Source: Vitis vinifera (Eukaryota > Streptophyta > Magnoliopsida > Vitales > Vitaceae). From it: a DNA stretch of 64,000 nt. The stretch is taken from NCBI RefSeq assembly GCF_030704535.1, contig NC_081808.1, forward strand, positions 18,226,501-18,290,500. The letters are read 5' to 3'. The notes beneath the pieces are model-generated. The model worked only from the letters and a program-made list of their open reading frames with translations. It searched no databases and was not told the origin of the DNA. Shown piece by piece: positions 33,467 through 51,826 of this stretch; within the stretch, counting starts at the first letter, position 1; every line of letters begins with the position of its first letter. The translations under genes and the position numbers were made by a program.

Positions 33467-33997
33467 CATCCAGTGGGTGTTGAGTTGTTCAATTAGAGAG
33501 GTCCTTTTGAGCTGTCATGAGTCCTTTATTGGTACAAAAAAAGGAAGAAGGTTTGAAATGTTGCTCTATTGTGTTTGTTTTGGGCTTTATAACAGAAGAG
33601 GAATATGAGGGCATGGGTGTTGAGTTGTTCAATTAGAGAGGTCCTTGAGAACTAACACGAGTCCTTTATTGGTAAAAAGAGGAGGAAGACTTGAAAGGTT
33701 GTTCTTGTGTTTGTTTTGATCTTTATGACAGAAGAGGAATATGATGGCTTTTGACAACTATGACAGTACGGATCAAATAATTAAAAAATTCTTTTTTATA
33801 TATTATTTGGAATTGGGTTGGATTGTACATTGAGGTTGGTTCTTTATAGTTGTTAAACTTTGTGAATTGGGTAGGCTCTCAATAGGGTATAGTAACGCGT
33901 TTTCATGTCTTCGTGCTTTTTTTATCCTTCTTTCTTTGTATATTGCATGTATACTTCTTTTTTTAATACAATTCTTATTTACCTATAAAAAAAAAAG
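33467..33997 (+). mobile_element. LINE 3' tail, 5'-truncated, with target-site duplication
   Basis: The plus-strand 3' end reads TTAATACAATTCTTATTTACC followed by TATAAAAAAAAAAG. It is flanked by TAATGTGG at 33,459-33,466 and 33,998-34,005. The first part corresponds to the end of the LINE ORF2 C-terminus and contains an internal 140-bp tandem duplication (GGGTGTTGAGTTGTTCAATT at 33,475 and 33,615). It belongs to the same family as the reversed copy at 37,503-37,989. Confidence 0.8.
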
Positions 33998-34005
33998 TAA
34001 TGTGG

Positions 34006-36832
34006 AATGAAAGAAGGTATAAAGGAGGCTTATAAAAGGCCTCCTAAGAGAGACAAATACAAATTACTCCCAACCAATCAATGAAATGAGAGAGAGGATT
34101 GTTTTTTTAAAAAAAAATTATATATTTTTTCAAAACCAAAAAGCAATTTCCTAACTCATTTTTTACAAAAAGGAAATTTTAAAATATTTATAATAAAAAA
34201 TTTATTATTTTTCACAACAAATTTTAGGTATTATTAATTTCTTTTATGTCATGTTTTGAGCAATAATTAAAAATATGAGGAATAGATTTGAAACTTTTGT
34301 CCACATAAGTAAGAAAACAAATCCAAAAATAAAAAGAAAGAAAAAGCAAAAGAAAATACAAAATAAACATAAAATTAATAAATTGTTTTATATATCACTT
34401 CAAACTTTTTTCACTTATTTAAACTTTTTATATAAAAATTAAATAATTTTAAAATATATAAAATTTTAATTATATTTCACTTTTCTTTTATATTTTTCAT
34501 ACTGAAAAAAATATATATATTTATTTCCAGAACCAAACATAATTTTAATATAATAAAATTTTCTTGGTAGAATGAAAATAAATGTGAATACTCTTGTGCT
34601 ATGAAAACTAAAATAGTTATTAGTGATTTGATTCAAAACTTATGGAGGGAAGGGTGAAGTTGAGATTGTTGGGCATTGGATGAAGATGGTCCAAATGGTA
34701 GAAATGAAAGGTGGAGGGCATGAGATTGACTTCATTTTCATGGAACAATTATTGCCTTGGCCGCCATGATTTCATCGATAATACCCATTTGATGGTGGAA
34801 TGTGATGTCAATTCCCCAATGACTGACTGGCCGTTCGGTTGTTGATGGTGATATATTATAAAAATGGTAAATATTTTGGTCAATCTACTTGTTTTAAATT
34901 TATTTATTCATATATTTGGTGTCACCCACTTCATTATTTTCTTTTTCAAATAAGTAATCCATTTCTCTTTTCCAAGTCAACTTTGAAGGTGGGGAAAAGT
35001 AGTATTTGAAGTTTGTATTCACATTTATAACAAGATATAAAAACATTTTAATATAAAGAATTGTTTTTTTGGTTGTTATATAGAAGAAAATTAAATATAA
35101 TTAAAATTTATTAGAAATTGACGTATTTTTAAATAATTTGATCTTTATAGTGATGAATTAAAATAAGCGAAATGAATTTGAAGTAACAAATAAATATAAT
35201 TTATCATTTTAATTTTAACAAAAATTTAATTAATATTTCGATCAAATTTAGGTTTCACATTACTTTAAAAATTAAAAGTTGATAAAGGAAAATTAAAAAA
35301 AAAAGGGTGATTTTTGTAATTTATATTATTTTTTATTTTACATCCAATATTTGGAGTTATAAAATTACGTACTAATAGATTATATATTCTAAATCGTCTT
35401 TCTGGGTTATGTTTAGTTCTTAAAAAGAAAAAAAAAGTCAAGAAAAATAGTTTTCTCATGTTTTATTTCACCATACAAAATATGAAAAAAAATTAAATAT
35501 AATTAAAATTAATAAAAAAATTTATACTTTTTAAAATTATTTAAAAAGGTAAATAAACTAAATAAATTTAATGAAGTATATAAAAATAATTTACTAAATT
35601 TAAATTTATTTTTTATTTTCCTTACCTTCTCTTTTCTTTTCATTTTCTTTTCCTCAATTTTTTTGGAAACAAATATAGTATTTATGATATAATAATTCAA
35701 TTTTTTTATTAATGGTAATTTGTGATTTGACACAATTATTTTATTTTATTTTATTTTTTTTAGATTGAAAATTTAATTTTTAGCATAAGATAGAATGACC
35801 CAATAAAAAAAAAAGATTAATTGCAAGTATTTAATTTCATATTATATGTTAGAATGATGACCAAATCTTGAAGTTCATGTGAGTAGAACAAATCTTCATG
35901 ATTCACCATGCTTAAACAAATCAGAAAAGCTTCCATCAAGATCTTTTTTTCTCTTTTTCTCTGTTTCTTCATAGTAAAATATGCCTTCAGTTCTCTACTT
36001 AGATTTAAGAAAAGGTTATTTGTGAAGGGAAGGGACCACTTTCTTTGTTGAAGAGTGGAAGCTTTTTCATTTTTTCTTTTCCTCTTTTTCTTGCCAACCA
36101 AACAGGGTGGTCACTGAAAAGTTGCTTAGATCCGGGATTTAAGATCCATCCCATGTGAGTGGGGAAAGAGTGGTCATGGCAGCATCCGGAAGAAAAGGTT
36201 TTATTTTTTATTTTATTTAAAAAAAAAAAAAAAAAAAAAGGCCTCCACAAAAATAAGGTTGTATTTGACAACTATTATTAAAAATAGTTTTGTATTATTT
36301 AGATTAAAAAATAGTTTTCTATAACAAATTTTTGACAAAAAACCATTTTTTGAGAACTTATTTTTAAAATATTTTATTTTTGAAACAAATTTTCTGTATT
36401 TTAAGTTGTTTTTTATAAAGAATTCTTAGTAATAATTGAAAATATAAAGAATGTTTTGAAAACTTTTATACTTTGCATTAATTGTTTTTATGCAAAATAA
36501 GCTGGAAAGACTATTTTCATATTATTTCTAAAAAGAGTTTTGTTTTTCAAAATAATTTAAAACTGTTTTTGAAAATTGTACTTAAGAATTGTTTCCTAAG
36601 AATTGTTTTCGAAAACATTCTCAAACAAGTCCTCCTTGAATTTTGTGTAATTAGACTCTATTTTTGTTTCTTTTTTCTCTTATTTATCAAGAAAATTTAA
36701 AGCTAAAATGTTATGAGAAATTATTAGTAAAAAACCCCAACAAAATTAAAAACTTGGAATTTGGATAAGAAATTAATTTAAAATAACTTGCAAAGTTTCA
36801 AAATTGATATCAAAATTTTACCCCTAGTAAAG
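34006..36832. other. AT-rich intergenic DNA with MITE remnants
   Basis: No gene is seen. Copies of the MITE D family: partial at about 34,310-34,555 (ends AGAACCAAACATAAT) and 35,060-35,260, and nearly whole at about 35,409-35,685 (starts GGTTATGTTTAGTTCTTAAA, ends GGAAACAAATATAGTA). About 36,250-36,625 is another degraded non-coding repeat (GTTTTCGAAAACATTCTCAA at its right end). A poly(A) run of about 19 lies at 36,220-36,238. The stretch 34,620-34,860 is less AT-rich, but I see no gene in it. Confidence 0.5.
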
Positions 36833-37265
36833 AGGTATTTGGTAAAACTTAATATTTATTATTTAATTATTTAAGTTGATTTTAAGTTAAATTATATTTA
36901 ACTTAAAACTTACTACTTAATTTTTACTTTAAGTATTAAGGTTGTTTGATAAAATTAACTTAAATTTTATTCTAAATTATCAAATTGATATATTTATCCT
37001 CATAAATTATAATTAAGGCAAATGAGGTCACATAATAATGAAGTAGGAAAATAGATCGCGAAAATAATCAGGGCAACTGGTGGTAAAAATGTAAAATGAA
37101 GATGTAGATTTAAGAATAAGTTACTTATTTTTACTTATTATTTAAAATTATTTTTGACTTTAAGTCATGTCATTATGTTATTTTACCAAACATACTTAAT
37201 TTACTTAATAACTTAAATTAAATCATTAAGTCATTTTAAGTTATTAAGTTGGTTTACCAAATATC
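36833..37265 (+). mobile_element. MITE B (GTATTTGGTAAA-type family)
   Basis: About 433 bp. The left end is AGGTATTTGGTAAAAC; the right end, reversed, is AGATATTTGGTAAACC. It is flanked by an imperfect 8-bp target duplication TAGTAAAG / TACTAAAG. Eight-base duplications and these termini fit a hAT-type MITE. It is non-coding. Confidence 0.65.
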
Positions 37266-37273
37266 TACTAAAG

Positions 37274-38201
37274 GTATATTTGGTAAAACTTAATACTTAT
37301 TACTTAATTACTTAAGTTGACTTTAGATTAAATTATGCTTAAGTTGACTTAAAATTGATTAGTGAATACTTACTTTAAGCATTAAGGGTGTTTCATAAAA
37401 TTAACTTAAATTTCATTATAAATCTCAAATTGACATATTTATTCCCATAAATTATAATTAGGGCAAAAGAGATCGAATACCAATGGAGATCATGAAGTAT
37501 GATTTTTATTTTTATTTTTTGATAGGTAAATAAGAATTGTATTAAAAGAAAGAAAATATACACATCGTATATGAAGAAAAAATGACAAAAAGGCATGAAG
37601 ACACGAAAACTCACTACCGCACCCTATCGTGAGTCTACCCAATTCACAAAATCTAATAATGATAAAGATTTGTCCTTAATGTACAGTCTAACCAGTCCCA
37701 AAATAGATACAAAAAAAAAAATTAATTGTTTGATTTGTGCTTTCAAAGTTGTTAAAAGCCCTCCTATTTCTTTCCTACTAGAAAGCCCAAAACGGAACAA
37801 CTTTCCAAGCTTTCTTCCTCTTTTTACCCACAAATGATTCGTGCAAACTTAGAAGGACCTCTTTAATTGAACAATTTTAACACCCACTGAATGCCAAAAA
37901 GTGCAAAGATCAACTGCCACAACAAACGAGCTTTCGAACAATGGATGAGAATGCGGTCACTAGTTTCTTCTTCTTCCTTATAACATTTGAAGATGTGATT
38001 AAGACAAATAAAAATAAAAACGTAAAATAAATATGTGAACTTAAGAATAAGTTAATTATTTTTATTTATTATATTAAAGATGTTTTTTTACTTTAAGTCA
38101 TACAATTAAGTTAATTTATTAAATATACTTAATTTACTTAATAACTTAAATTAAATTATTAAGTCACTTTAAATTATTAAATTGGTTTAGCAAACACTCA
38201 C
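37274..38201 (+). mobile_element. MITE C, same family, split by a LINE tail
   Basis: The left part, 37,274-37,500, matches MITE B from its left end (GTATATTTGGTAAAACTTAAT). The right part, 37,990-38,201, matches MITE B to its right end (TTGGTTTAGCAAACACTC). The middle is the LINE fragment listed next. MITE B and C stand head to tail, separated by only 8 bp. Confidence 0.65.
37503..37989 (-). mobile_element. LINE 3' fragment nested in MITE C
   Basis: On the minus strand it contains the zinc-finger C-terminal coding of LINE ORF2 (EEEETSDRILIHCSKARLLW-like) and ends TTTTAATACAATTCTTATTT followed by ACCTATC and an A-rich tail, the same 3' end as the copy at 33,467-33,997. The flanks GAAGTATGATT and GAAGATGTGATT look like an imperfect target duplication. 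It inserted after the MITE. Confidence 0.75.
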
Positions 38202-40749
38202 CAACTTCTATACTTACACCTCACTCAATTCTTACAAAATGAAATTCCACTAGCTTCTATTCTTGACTCATAAGACATAACTCATTCAAATTCTTAACAA
38301 AATGAAATTCCATGAATTTAGGTTGATTTCTAATTTTAATACCAAAATCATAAAATTTAAATTAAAAATGAATTTACTATAAATTTTCAAATTTAACCAC
38401 TTATGGAAGAACAAAGCCAAGACAAACGAGCTGAAATTTTTAAAATTAGAACTCTAAGACACAATTCACACTCACGTTCATATCCACTAAAATCAATCAT
38501 TCTAGTTCATTCTTAAAATAATAATAATAATAAAATAAATAAAATTAAAAATCCAAAAATTAATAAATTAATTTCAACATCAAAAACATATCTCAATCAC
38601 AAATATATACATTTGAAGAAATACCACATAAAAGTAATCATTAAAACTTAAGTTAAAAACCTTAACAACTAAGGATAATTACCAATTTTTTAATTAATTA
38701 TTATAAAACTTTTGCTATTGTCATAAATTCTAGTATTATGAGATAAAAATATATTAAATTACTTTTTTTAATTATTTCTTAATTATATAAAATAAAATGA
38801 AACATAATAATTAATTTTAGAAAAATTATCAACATATAAAAATAAAAATAAATTTTAAGTAATTAATAATGTTAAGTATTATTATTTATTTATTTATTTA
38901 TTACTTGAGTGTTAAAGCATCTAACTTTAAGACTTCACTCATAAGACAATTTTATCTTTTATTTATTTATTTATTTTTATTTTTGTTTACTTTAGACTTC
39001 ATTCAAAAAGAGTCATTTGAAATATAAAAGATAATTCTAAAATTTTAAAAATAACTTAGATATAAAAAAAAAATATTGTGAAAAATGAATAATTTAATTA
39101 GTAAATCATCTCATGGGGGCACGAATTAGGCGTTAAAAGATGTTTTCAAGATATGATATTCGTTCTAAACCTAAAGAGGACCTTCATGGCTTTAAAATGG
39201 ATGTACAATATACATATATATAATGAAGAACATCACAAACAACCTAATTAACCTAACCTCAAGTTAGTTGAAGTTAACAACACTTGTATTTTTCAAAGTC
39301 TGTGTTTGTAAGACTAGGTTTAGGTTAAACTTTGAATTGGTGAAGCCTCCACCCACCCAATCTTAACATTAAGGCTGCAACTTAGGCAGGTTGATCGGGA
39401 TTCAAGGCTAACCCAAACCCAATCCCAATTAAGAAACAATAAACTTAAGTTCAACCCAATTTGAAGTCTAAACTAAGATACTCAACTTAAGTCCAATCCA
39501 ATCCCATTTTTCTAAAATAGGGTTAAGCTCGAATAGATCGAATTAAAATTAGGTTGCTCGAATAAAACTTAGGTTGCTTGGATTAAACTCAAGTTTATCA
39601 AGCTAAATTCGAATTGGTTGGGTTAATTAGATTGGATTATTCAAAATTTATTCATAGTGGGGTTTCTTTTTCCCTTAAAATTCTACATATTTATACCAAA
39701 ATTTAAATAATAAATAAGACAAAATTTCAAGGTAGCAATAAAAAGTAAAAATAAACTTATACATCTTTTTTTTTTTAAATGAAGAAGTATATGATATAAT
39801 TATAATTTAATATTTTTTTCCTTTAAAATCTAAAAAGAAATGGGTGCAAGATTGAACTCAAAATCTGCAGAAATAAGAATCAAATAAAAAAACAAAAAAT
39901 TAAACCCAAAAATGTAAATAAATGAGATTTTTTCAGAAGGGGATTGTGATTAGATTAGATGTCACTTTTTGATAAGGTAGATAGACAAAAGAAAGAAAGC
40001 AGAAGAAGCAACATGGTGTTCTGTTCTCTGTTCATCCTAGTGAGACAGACTAAAGAGATTTCCAAGCACCCATACAACACTTAGACGACATATGACCGTA
40101 AACAGCATAATTCTCACTAGTTAGTCTATTACAGAGCAATTGTGGATTTGTACTTAAATTTAGCCCCTCAAATATGCTAAGCAGAAAGCTCAATTCAATT
40201 TCCTAATCACAACTTGAATTTTCAACCGAGTGGATGGACTAAGGACTCGTTGAGTTACAAAATTTCAAAGATACTAATTTAGAATGAGCCTAGCCAATAA
40301 ATGAACTAAAAGAATCCTGCATCATGAACTTTGTGCAAAACTTAGTAGGACACTAGAAAATCATTCAAGGGAAGATGAAGAAACAGAAATTGCATATGAA
40401 TGAAAATACAAAGAAATGAAAGGGGCTTGGACTATATTTGCACTCTCACTGAACCCCAAACATCAACAAAAACCATTCAAGATAACGATGAAACTCAAGA
40501 TCACCAATGGTAGGAAAAGAGGCTTCTTCCTGTGGTTGGAAACCACCAAGCCAAATTTGAATTACCAGTTCTCAACAGTTCACAAGATATGACTCCAAAT
40601 TGGACATAACAACATACAGATACGCGTTCATGACAAAATTAGAAAACAAGGAGGATATTCGCACACCTTTGAAAAGAGGGGTTTGGAACTCTTGCAGCCA
40701 AATTTATTCCAAGTTATGTAATAGCACTGAAGGTGGCTGCTCTTTTCCT
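38202..40749. other. AT-rich intergenic DNA, then IDI 3' flank
   Basis: No gene is seen. It is simple-sequence rich (ATTT/TTTA tracts near 38,880-38,970). 39,330-39,650 has a degenerate GGTT/CCAA-rich stretch (AGGTTGCTCGAATAAAACTT-like units), probably a decayed repeat. About 40,400-40,749 is likely the IDI 3' UTR, but no polyadenylation site could be fixed. Confidence 0.45.
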
Positions 40750-48044
<7,295 letters not shown>

Positions 48045-48086
48045 TTGGGTGAGTTTTAAGATTGGAAGCGACCACATCTTAAAAAT

Positions 48087-48095
48087 CTATATATA
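48087..48095 (-). promoter_or_regulatory. TATA box of IDI
   Basis: TATATATAG on the minus strand, 43 bp before the ATG at 48,044. Transcription would start near 48,060, downstream of a further ATG at 48,077, which supports the 48,044 start. Confidence 0.6.
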
Positions 48096-48604
48096 TTATT
48101 TTTATTTGTGACTGTTATTATTATTATTTGGAAATATTGTAAATGTGGATTTGTATGATCTTACTTTCTTAAATTTATTTATTTTTTTGAAAAAAATATT
48201 AATATTATAATTTTTTTATAGAGAGAAATTCTAGGCATGATTGAAAAAATAGTGGGGGAAAAATGATTAAAAGACTTTTCTTATTTTTTAATAATTCCCA
48301 TATTAAATTACTCATACTTTTAAAGTTTAATCCAGTTTTATTTATTTCATTAAAAGTAGAAAAAAATTACAACTTTTGGATATATCATCAAAAATACTAT
48401 TAGAGTCACTCTTTCGTATTCTTAAGTGTTTTTCATAAAAGTGGTATAGAAAAAAACATTTCCAATGAAATTACTTCTATTACAACTACGGCCAAATCGC
48501 CTCTATAAATAATTTTTTAGTAAAAAATGTTCTTAAAATTTATCAAAGACCTATTATTTTTTTTCAAAAACATTTTCTAGGTTACAAGTGCTTTTTAAAA
48601 TTAC
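48096..48604. other. AT-rich IDI upstream region
   Basis: No gene or defined element is seen beyond the TATA box. About 48,400-48,600 has degraded repeat strings (CAAATGAGTTTTTTAAG follows). Confidence 0.4.
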
Positions 48605-49574
48605 TGTCAAATGAGTTTTTTAAGTATTTTTCCAAAACGCTGCAAATAAGTTTTTGTATTGATTTTTTAAAATTTTAAAAATATTTCATAAATTTAACCA
48701 ATCACTTAAAAGTGTATTTGGTAGTGATTAAATTTTTGTATTGATTTTTCAAAATTTTAAAAATATTTCATAAATTTAACCAATCACTTAAAAGTGTATT
48801 TGGTAGTGATTCGAAAAAACGTTTCTAATTTTTTTAACACTTAAATGGTATAAAATTTCAAGTATTAAAAATATTAGAAGTGTTTTCTAAAATCACTATC
48901 AAACATATTCTTAAAGCGCATTTAAGAGTGATTCTAAAAAATATTTTTATACTTTAATGATAAAAAATTTTAAGTACCAAAAATATTAAAAACACTTCAT
49001 AAAATCACTACCAAAAGAACTCTTAATTTAAAAAAAAATATTTTTTTAAAATTAAAAATATTAATTAGAATTGAATCTAAAAATTATTATTATATATTTT
49101 TTAAAATTTATTTCATTTATTTTCTTCAATTACATAAATATTAAATAATTTTAAAATATATAAAATTTTACCTAACTTTAATATTATTTTACTTTTTCAT
49201 ATTTGTTTAATAATGAAATGAGAAAATGATTTTCTTTAACATTCTTTTTTTCTGAAGTACTTTTCGAGAAATAGCAGCATTAAAAAACTCTTTCAAATAT
49301 GATTTAAAAATAAGAATAATTTAAAAGACTTTAATATTTTAATTAAATAAAAATATTTTTCTTATTTTGTATTCACGCACTGATTCTTTCTAAACATAAA
49401 TGAGAGAAGTATAAAACTCACGTTTATCCAAATATTTTTCAATGTTCAAAAAAATAGTTATTTTTATGAATAAAATTAATTGTTATTTTTATTAACTTAT
49501 TAAAAATGAGTATTTTAATGTTGAAAAAAAAGAGTATATTTTCAAAAATTCCCAAAGAAATGTCTTAATCACAA
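48605..49574 (+). repeat. Interspersed AT-rich repeat, copy 1 (copy 2 at 60,958-61,866)
   Basis: The copies align from TGTCAAATGAGTTTTT to AAGAAATGTCTTAATCACAAA in the same orientation over about 0.9 kb. Copy 1 has an extra 82-bp tandem duplication (48,651-48,729 and 48,733-48,811; unit TTTTTGTATTGATTTTT to GTATTTGGTAGTGATT). It is non-coding. The family is not recognised; probably a non-autonomous transposon. Confidence 0.7.
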
Positions 49575-49747
49575 ACCCTAGAAGAAGCTTAAAGCTTCCT
49601 TCTTGTCATTTTTGGGATCCAGTCCATGGTATCTTTGGATTCGTCTATGTATGGAAGAGAGAGATCCACTCGAAGCGCATGGAAGAGAAGACACAAATGA
49701 AATGTAGAAACAAAAATGAGAATAAATAAGGAACCATTTCTAGAAGA
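49575..49747. other. Short unique stretch left of the hAT element
   Basis: No feature is seen. The minus-strand open frame here crosses the transposon end and is not a gene. Confidence 0.4.
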
Positions 49748-49755
49748 AGCCCTCT
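49748..49755. repeat. Left target-site duplication of the hAT element
   Basis: AGCCCTCT, identical to 58,632-58,639. Eight bases is the hAT hallmark. Confidence 0.92.
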
Positions 49756-49985
49756 TAGGATTGGCAACGAGGTGGGTTTGGGCCGGGCCACCCTTGCCCC
49801 ATTCCCGTCCCAATTATCTGAATCTCTTCCCCATCCCCGTCCCAAACCCGGGGCGGGTTAATGTGTCCCGTTCCCGTTTAGAATAGACTTGATAATCCCA
49901 TCCCCGTACCAAATGTGTTTTCGGGGCGGGGCGGGGCTCGGGTTCGGGTTCGAGTTCGGGTATTGGGTTTTTCCCAGTTTGAAAA
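49756..49985. repeat. hAT left terminal and subterminal region
   Basis: The terminal 12 bp TAGGATTGGCAA is followed by GC-rich repeats of the type CCCCATCCCCGTCCC and GGGGCGGGGCGGGGCTCGGG, which contrast sharply with the AT-rich surroundings. Such subterminal repeats are likely transposase binding sites (inference from hAT family). Confidence 0.75.
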
Positions 49986-50820
49986 ATTCTGTGACATAGG
50001 TTCCATGGTTATTTTGCTGTCTTATTCAACATCACAATGATATAGATTGCAACTCTTAAAAACATCAACAATTAGCATTTTCTTCACATACTATTTAGCA
50101 TTCAGTCAATGTGGCAAAACACAAATTTATTTTCAATAAATATACAATCTTTTGAATCTGTTTTTCTATGGCAAAAAACACAACCTAAATAACAAACACA
50201 ACCACTACATGTGCCCACTCAGCAACATTCTTCTAGTGATACTCCTTTCTGCTAAAATTCCACTGTCACCTGATAAACAATTAACGAAATGGCTAATTGT
50301 GATGTTGCCCTACCACTTCAAACCTCTGAGATATAAAATAGTCAAGTAATTAAACTTCCAGTGGCCATTCAAATGGTGACCACAATGGATGACTCTGTAG
50401 CAACTGCAACCCACCTCTGTTATGCAGAAAATACTTCAGAGTTGGGTAACATTGGAAATCGGCATCACCTACATCCTTATACGATTACTTGTCCACTGTG
50501 CAACATCCACCAATAGCAATGTGCAGAAGATGAGCATAAAGCTTCAGATGCGTAATGTACATGTCTACATCAATTTGCCTTTGGGAATTGGGAAAAAGTG
50601 CAGCCTTAACCAAAGACATTAAGTTTATGGTTTTTTTGTTTCTTGTCCCAGAATATATGGCTGGAACTTAGACCATTTGAAAGAAAAATGGAACATTCTA
50701 TACGTTACTCAAACTAACAACAGAATGCAGCTAATTCTCCACAGGGCACATCTGAATACAAGTAAAATGCATTTTATTAGTGACATCAACAGAAGTGCAG
50801 TGTAGCTACATTGCACAAAC
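49986..50820. other. Inside hAT: unassigned segment beyond the pfkB fragment
   Basis: No coding homology was recognised. It could be intron or 3' region of the captured pfkB gene, or transposon DNA. Confidence 0.35.
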
Positions 50821-51168
50821 CTCTCTTCCACATTTTGCAAGGCATCTATTAGAACCTAGTCTCACCACTGCCCATTGGCAGTGCTTAGCAAGAAATTCAA
50901 GAGCAGCCTCAGGACTAGCATTTTCGTCATCTCTACAACCATCATAAGAGAAATTAGCACCATTTACCACAAATTGCACCAAAAATTTTAAGCTGGATGA
51001 GGAGGATTAATTCTCTTTCATCACCGATTGTTTTAGCATGATAGGTTAGGAAAAATCAATTGGCAATCACCTTAACAGCTCTCTTGTTTCATCCTCATTG
51101 GCAAAGCAAAGATCTATATCCCCTGATTGCAGTAACTCTAGAAGAGGTCCTCTAAAGTTCCGAACCAT
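50821..51168 (-). pseudogene. Captured pfkB-type carbohydrate kinase fragment (two exons)
   Basis: Minus-strand exon 51,168-51,071 (MVRNFRGPLLELLQSGDIDL...) is joined by GT-AG (AAG|GTGATT ... TTGTAG|AGATGA) in frame to exon 50,932-50,821 (NASPEAALEFLAKHCQWAVV...CGREV), followed by a further donor-like GTTTGT. The string FANEDET..LL and the following WAVVRLGSN match the middle of plant pfkB-family fructokinase/ribokinase-like proteins. The N-terminal substrate-binding part and the C-terminal GAGD catalytic motif are missing. With introns retained, it was copied from DNA, not from mRNA. The frame is undamaged, so capture is fairly recent or the piece is conserved. Confidence 0.8.
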
Positions 51169-51826
51169 CTGGCCAAGGTAAAAAAAAAAAAAAAACAATG
51201 GTTAAAAGAGACAATTCCTCACCCAGTAATTCAGAACAAGTCTATTCCAGTGCATGAGTAGGATATTGCAGTCAAGATTTATTTCCTTAGCAGTGGCTGG
51301 AGCATAAAAAAGAACATGTCGAAGTAGCAAATGCAACAAACATATTATCCTAATAATGCATTATAAAATGAAGCCAATAAAATCACTAAAATGCAACAAA
51401 TGGAATGATAACTAGTATCAGCAATTGAAGGGGCATAATAGCTAAAAATTTTAAATCCTAAATATCAGTAGTAACAAGTAAATCGCATCTCTAGAATGAG
51501 CATCCAATCTGACATAATGCATAGTTCTACAGTGACTGCTTCACAAAATGACAGCATCATTATCTTATCTGCCAAATATTATCATCACAACTGGGCAAAG
51601 TGGTTTTAATACAGTTACCACAGCCTGATCCTGTCAGAATGAAGATGTAAAAACAGGCCGCCTCTATAAATGTCACATAGATGCCACTTAAGCATTATTC
51701 ATTTGGGAAGCCAAAGTATGGCTCCACTTTCAAACAGGATTATATTATGTAGAAAAACAGGGTGCCTTAAGTATACTTAATTGTTAAACATCACATTATG
51801 CACTCAAACCATCTAACAATAAGTAC
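51169..51826. other. Inside hAT: junction between captured pfkB and CRK fragments
   Basis: No coding homology is seen. It should contain the join between two source genes (or flanking introns of each), but the exact breakpoint is not visible. An A-run of about 17 lies at 51,181-51,196 on the plus strand. Confidence 0.35.
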
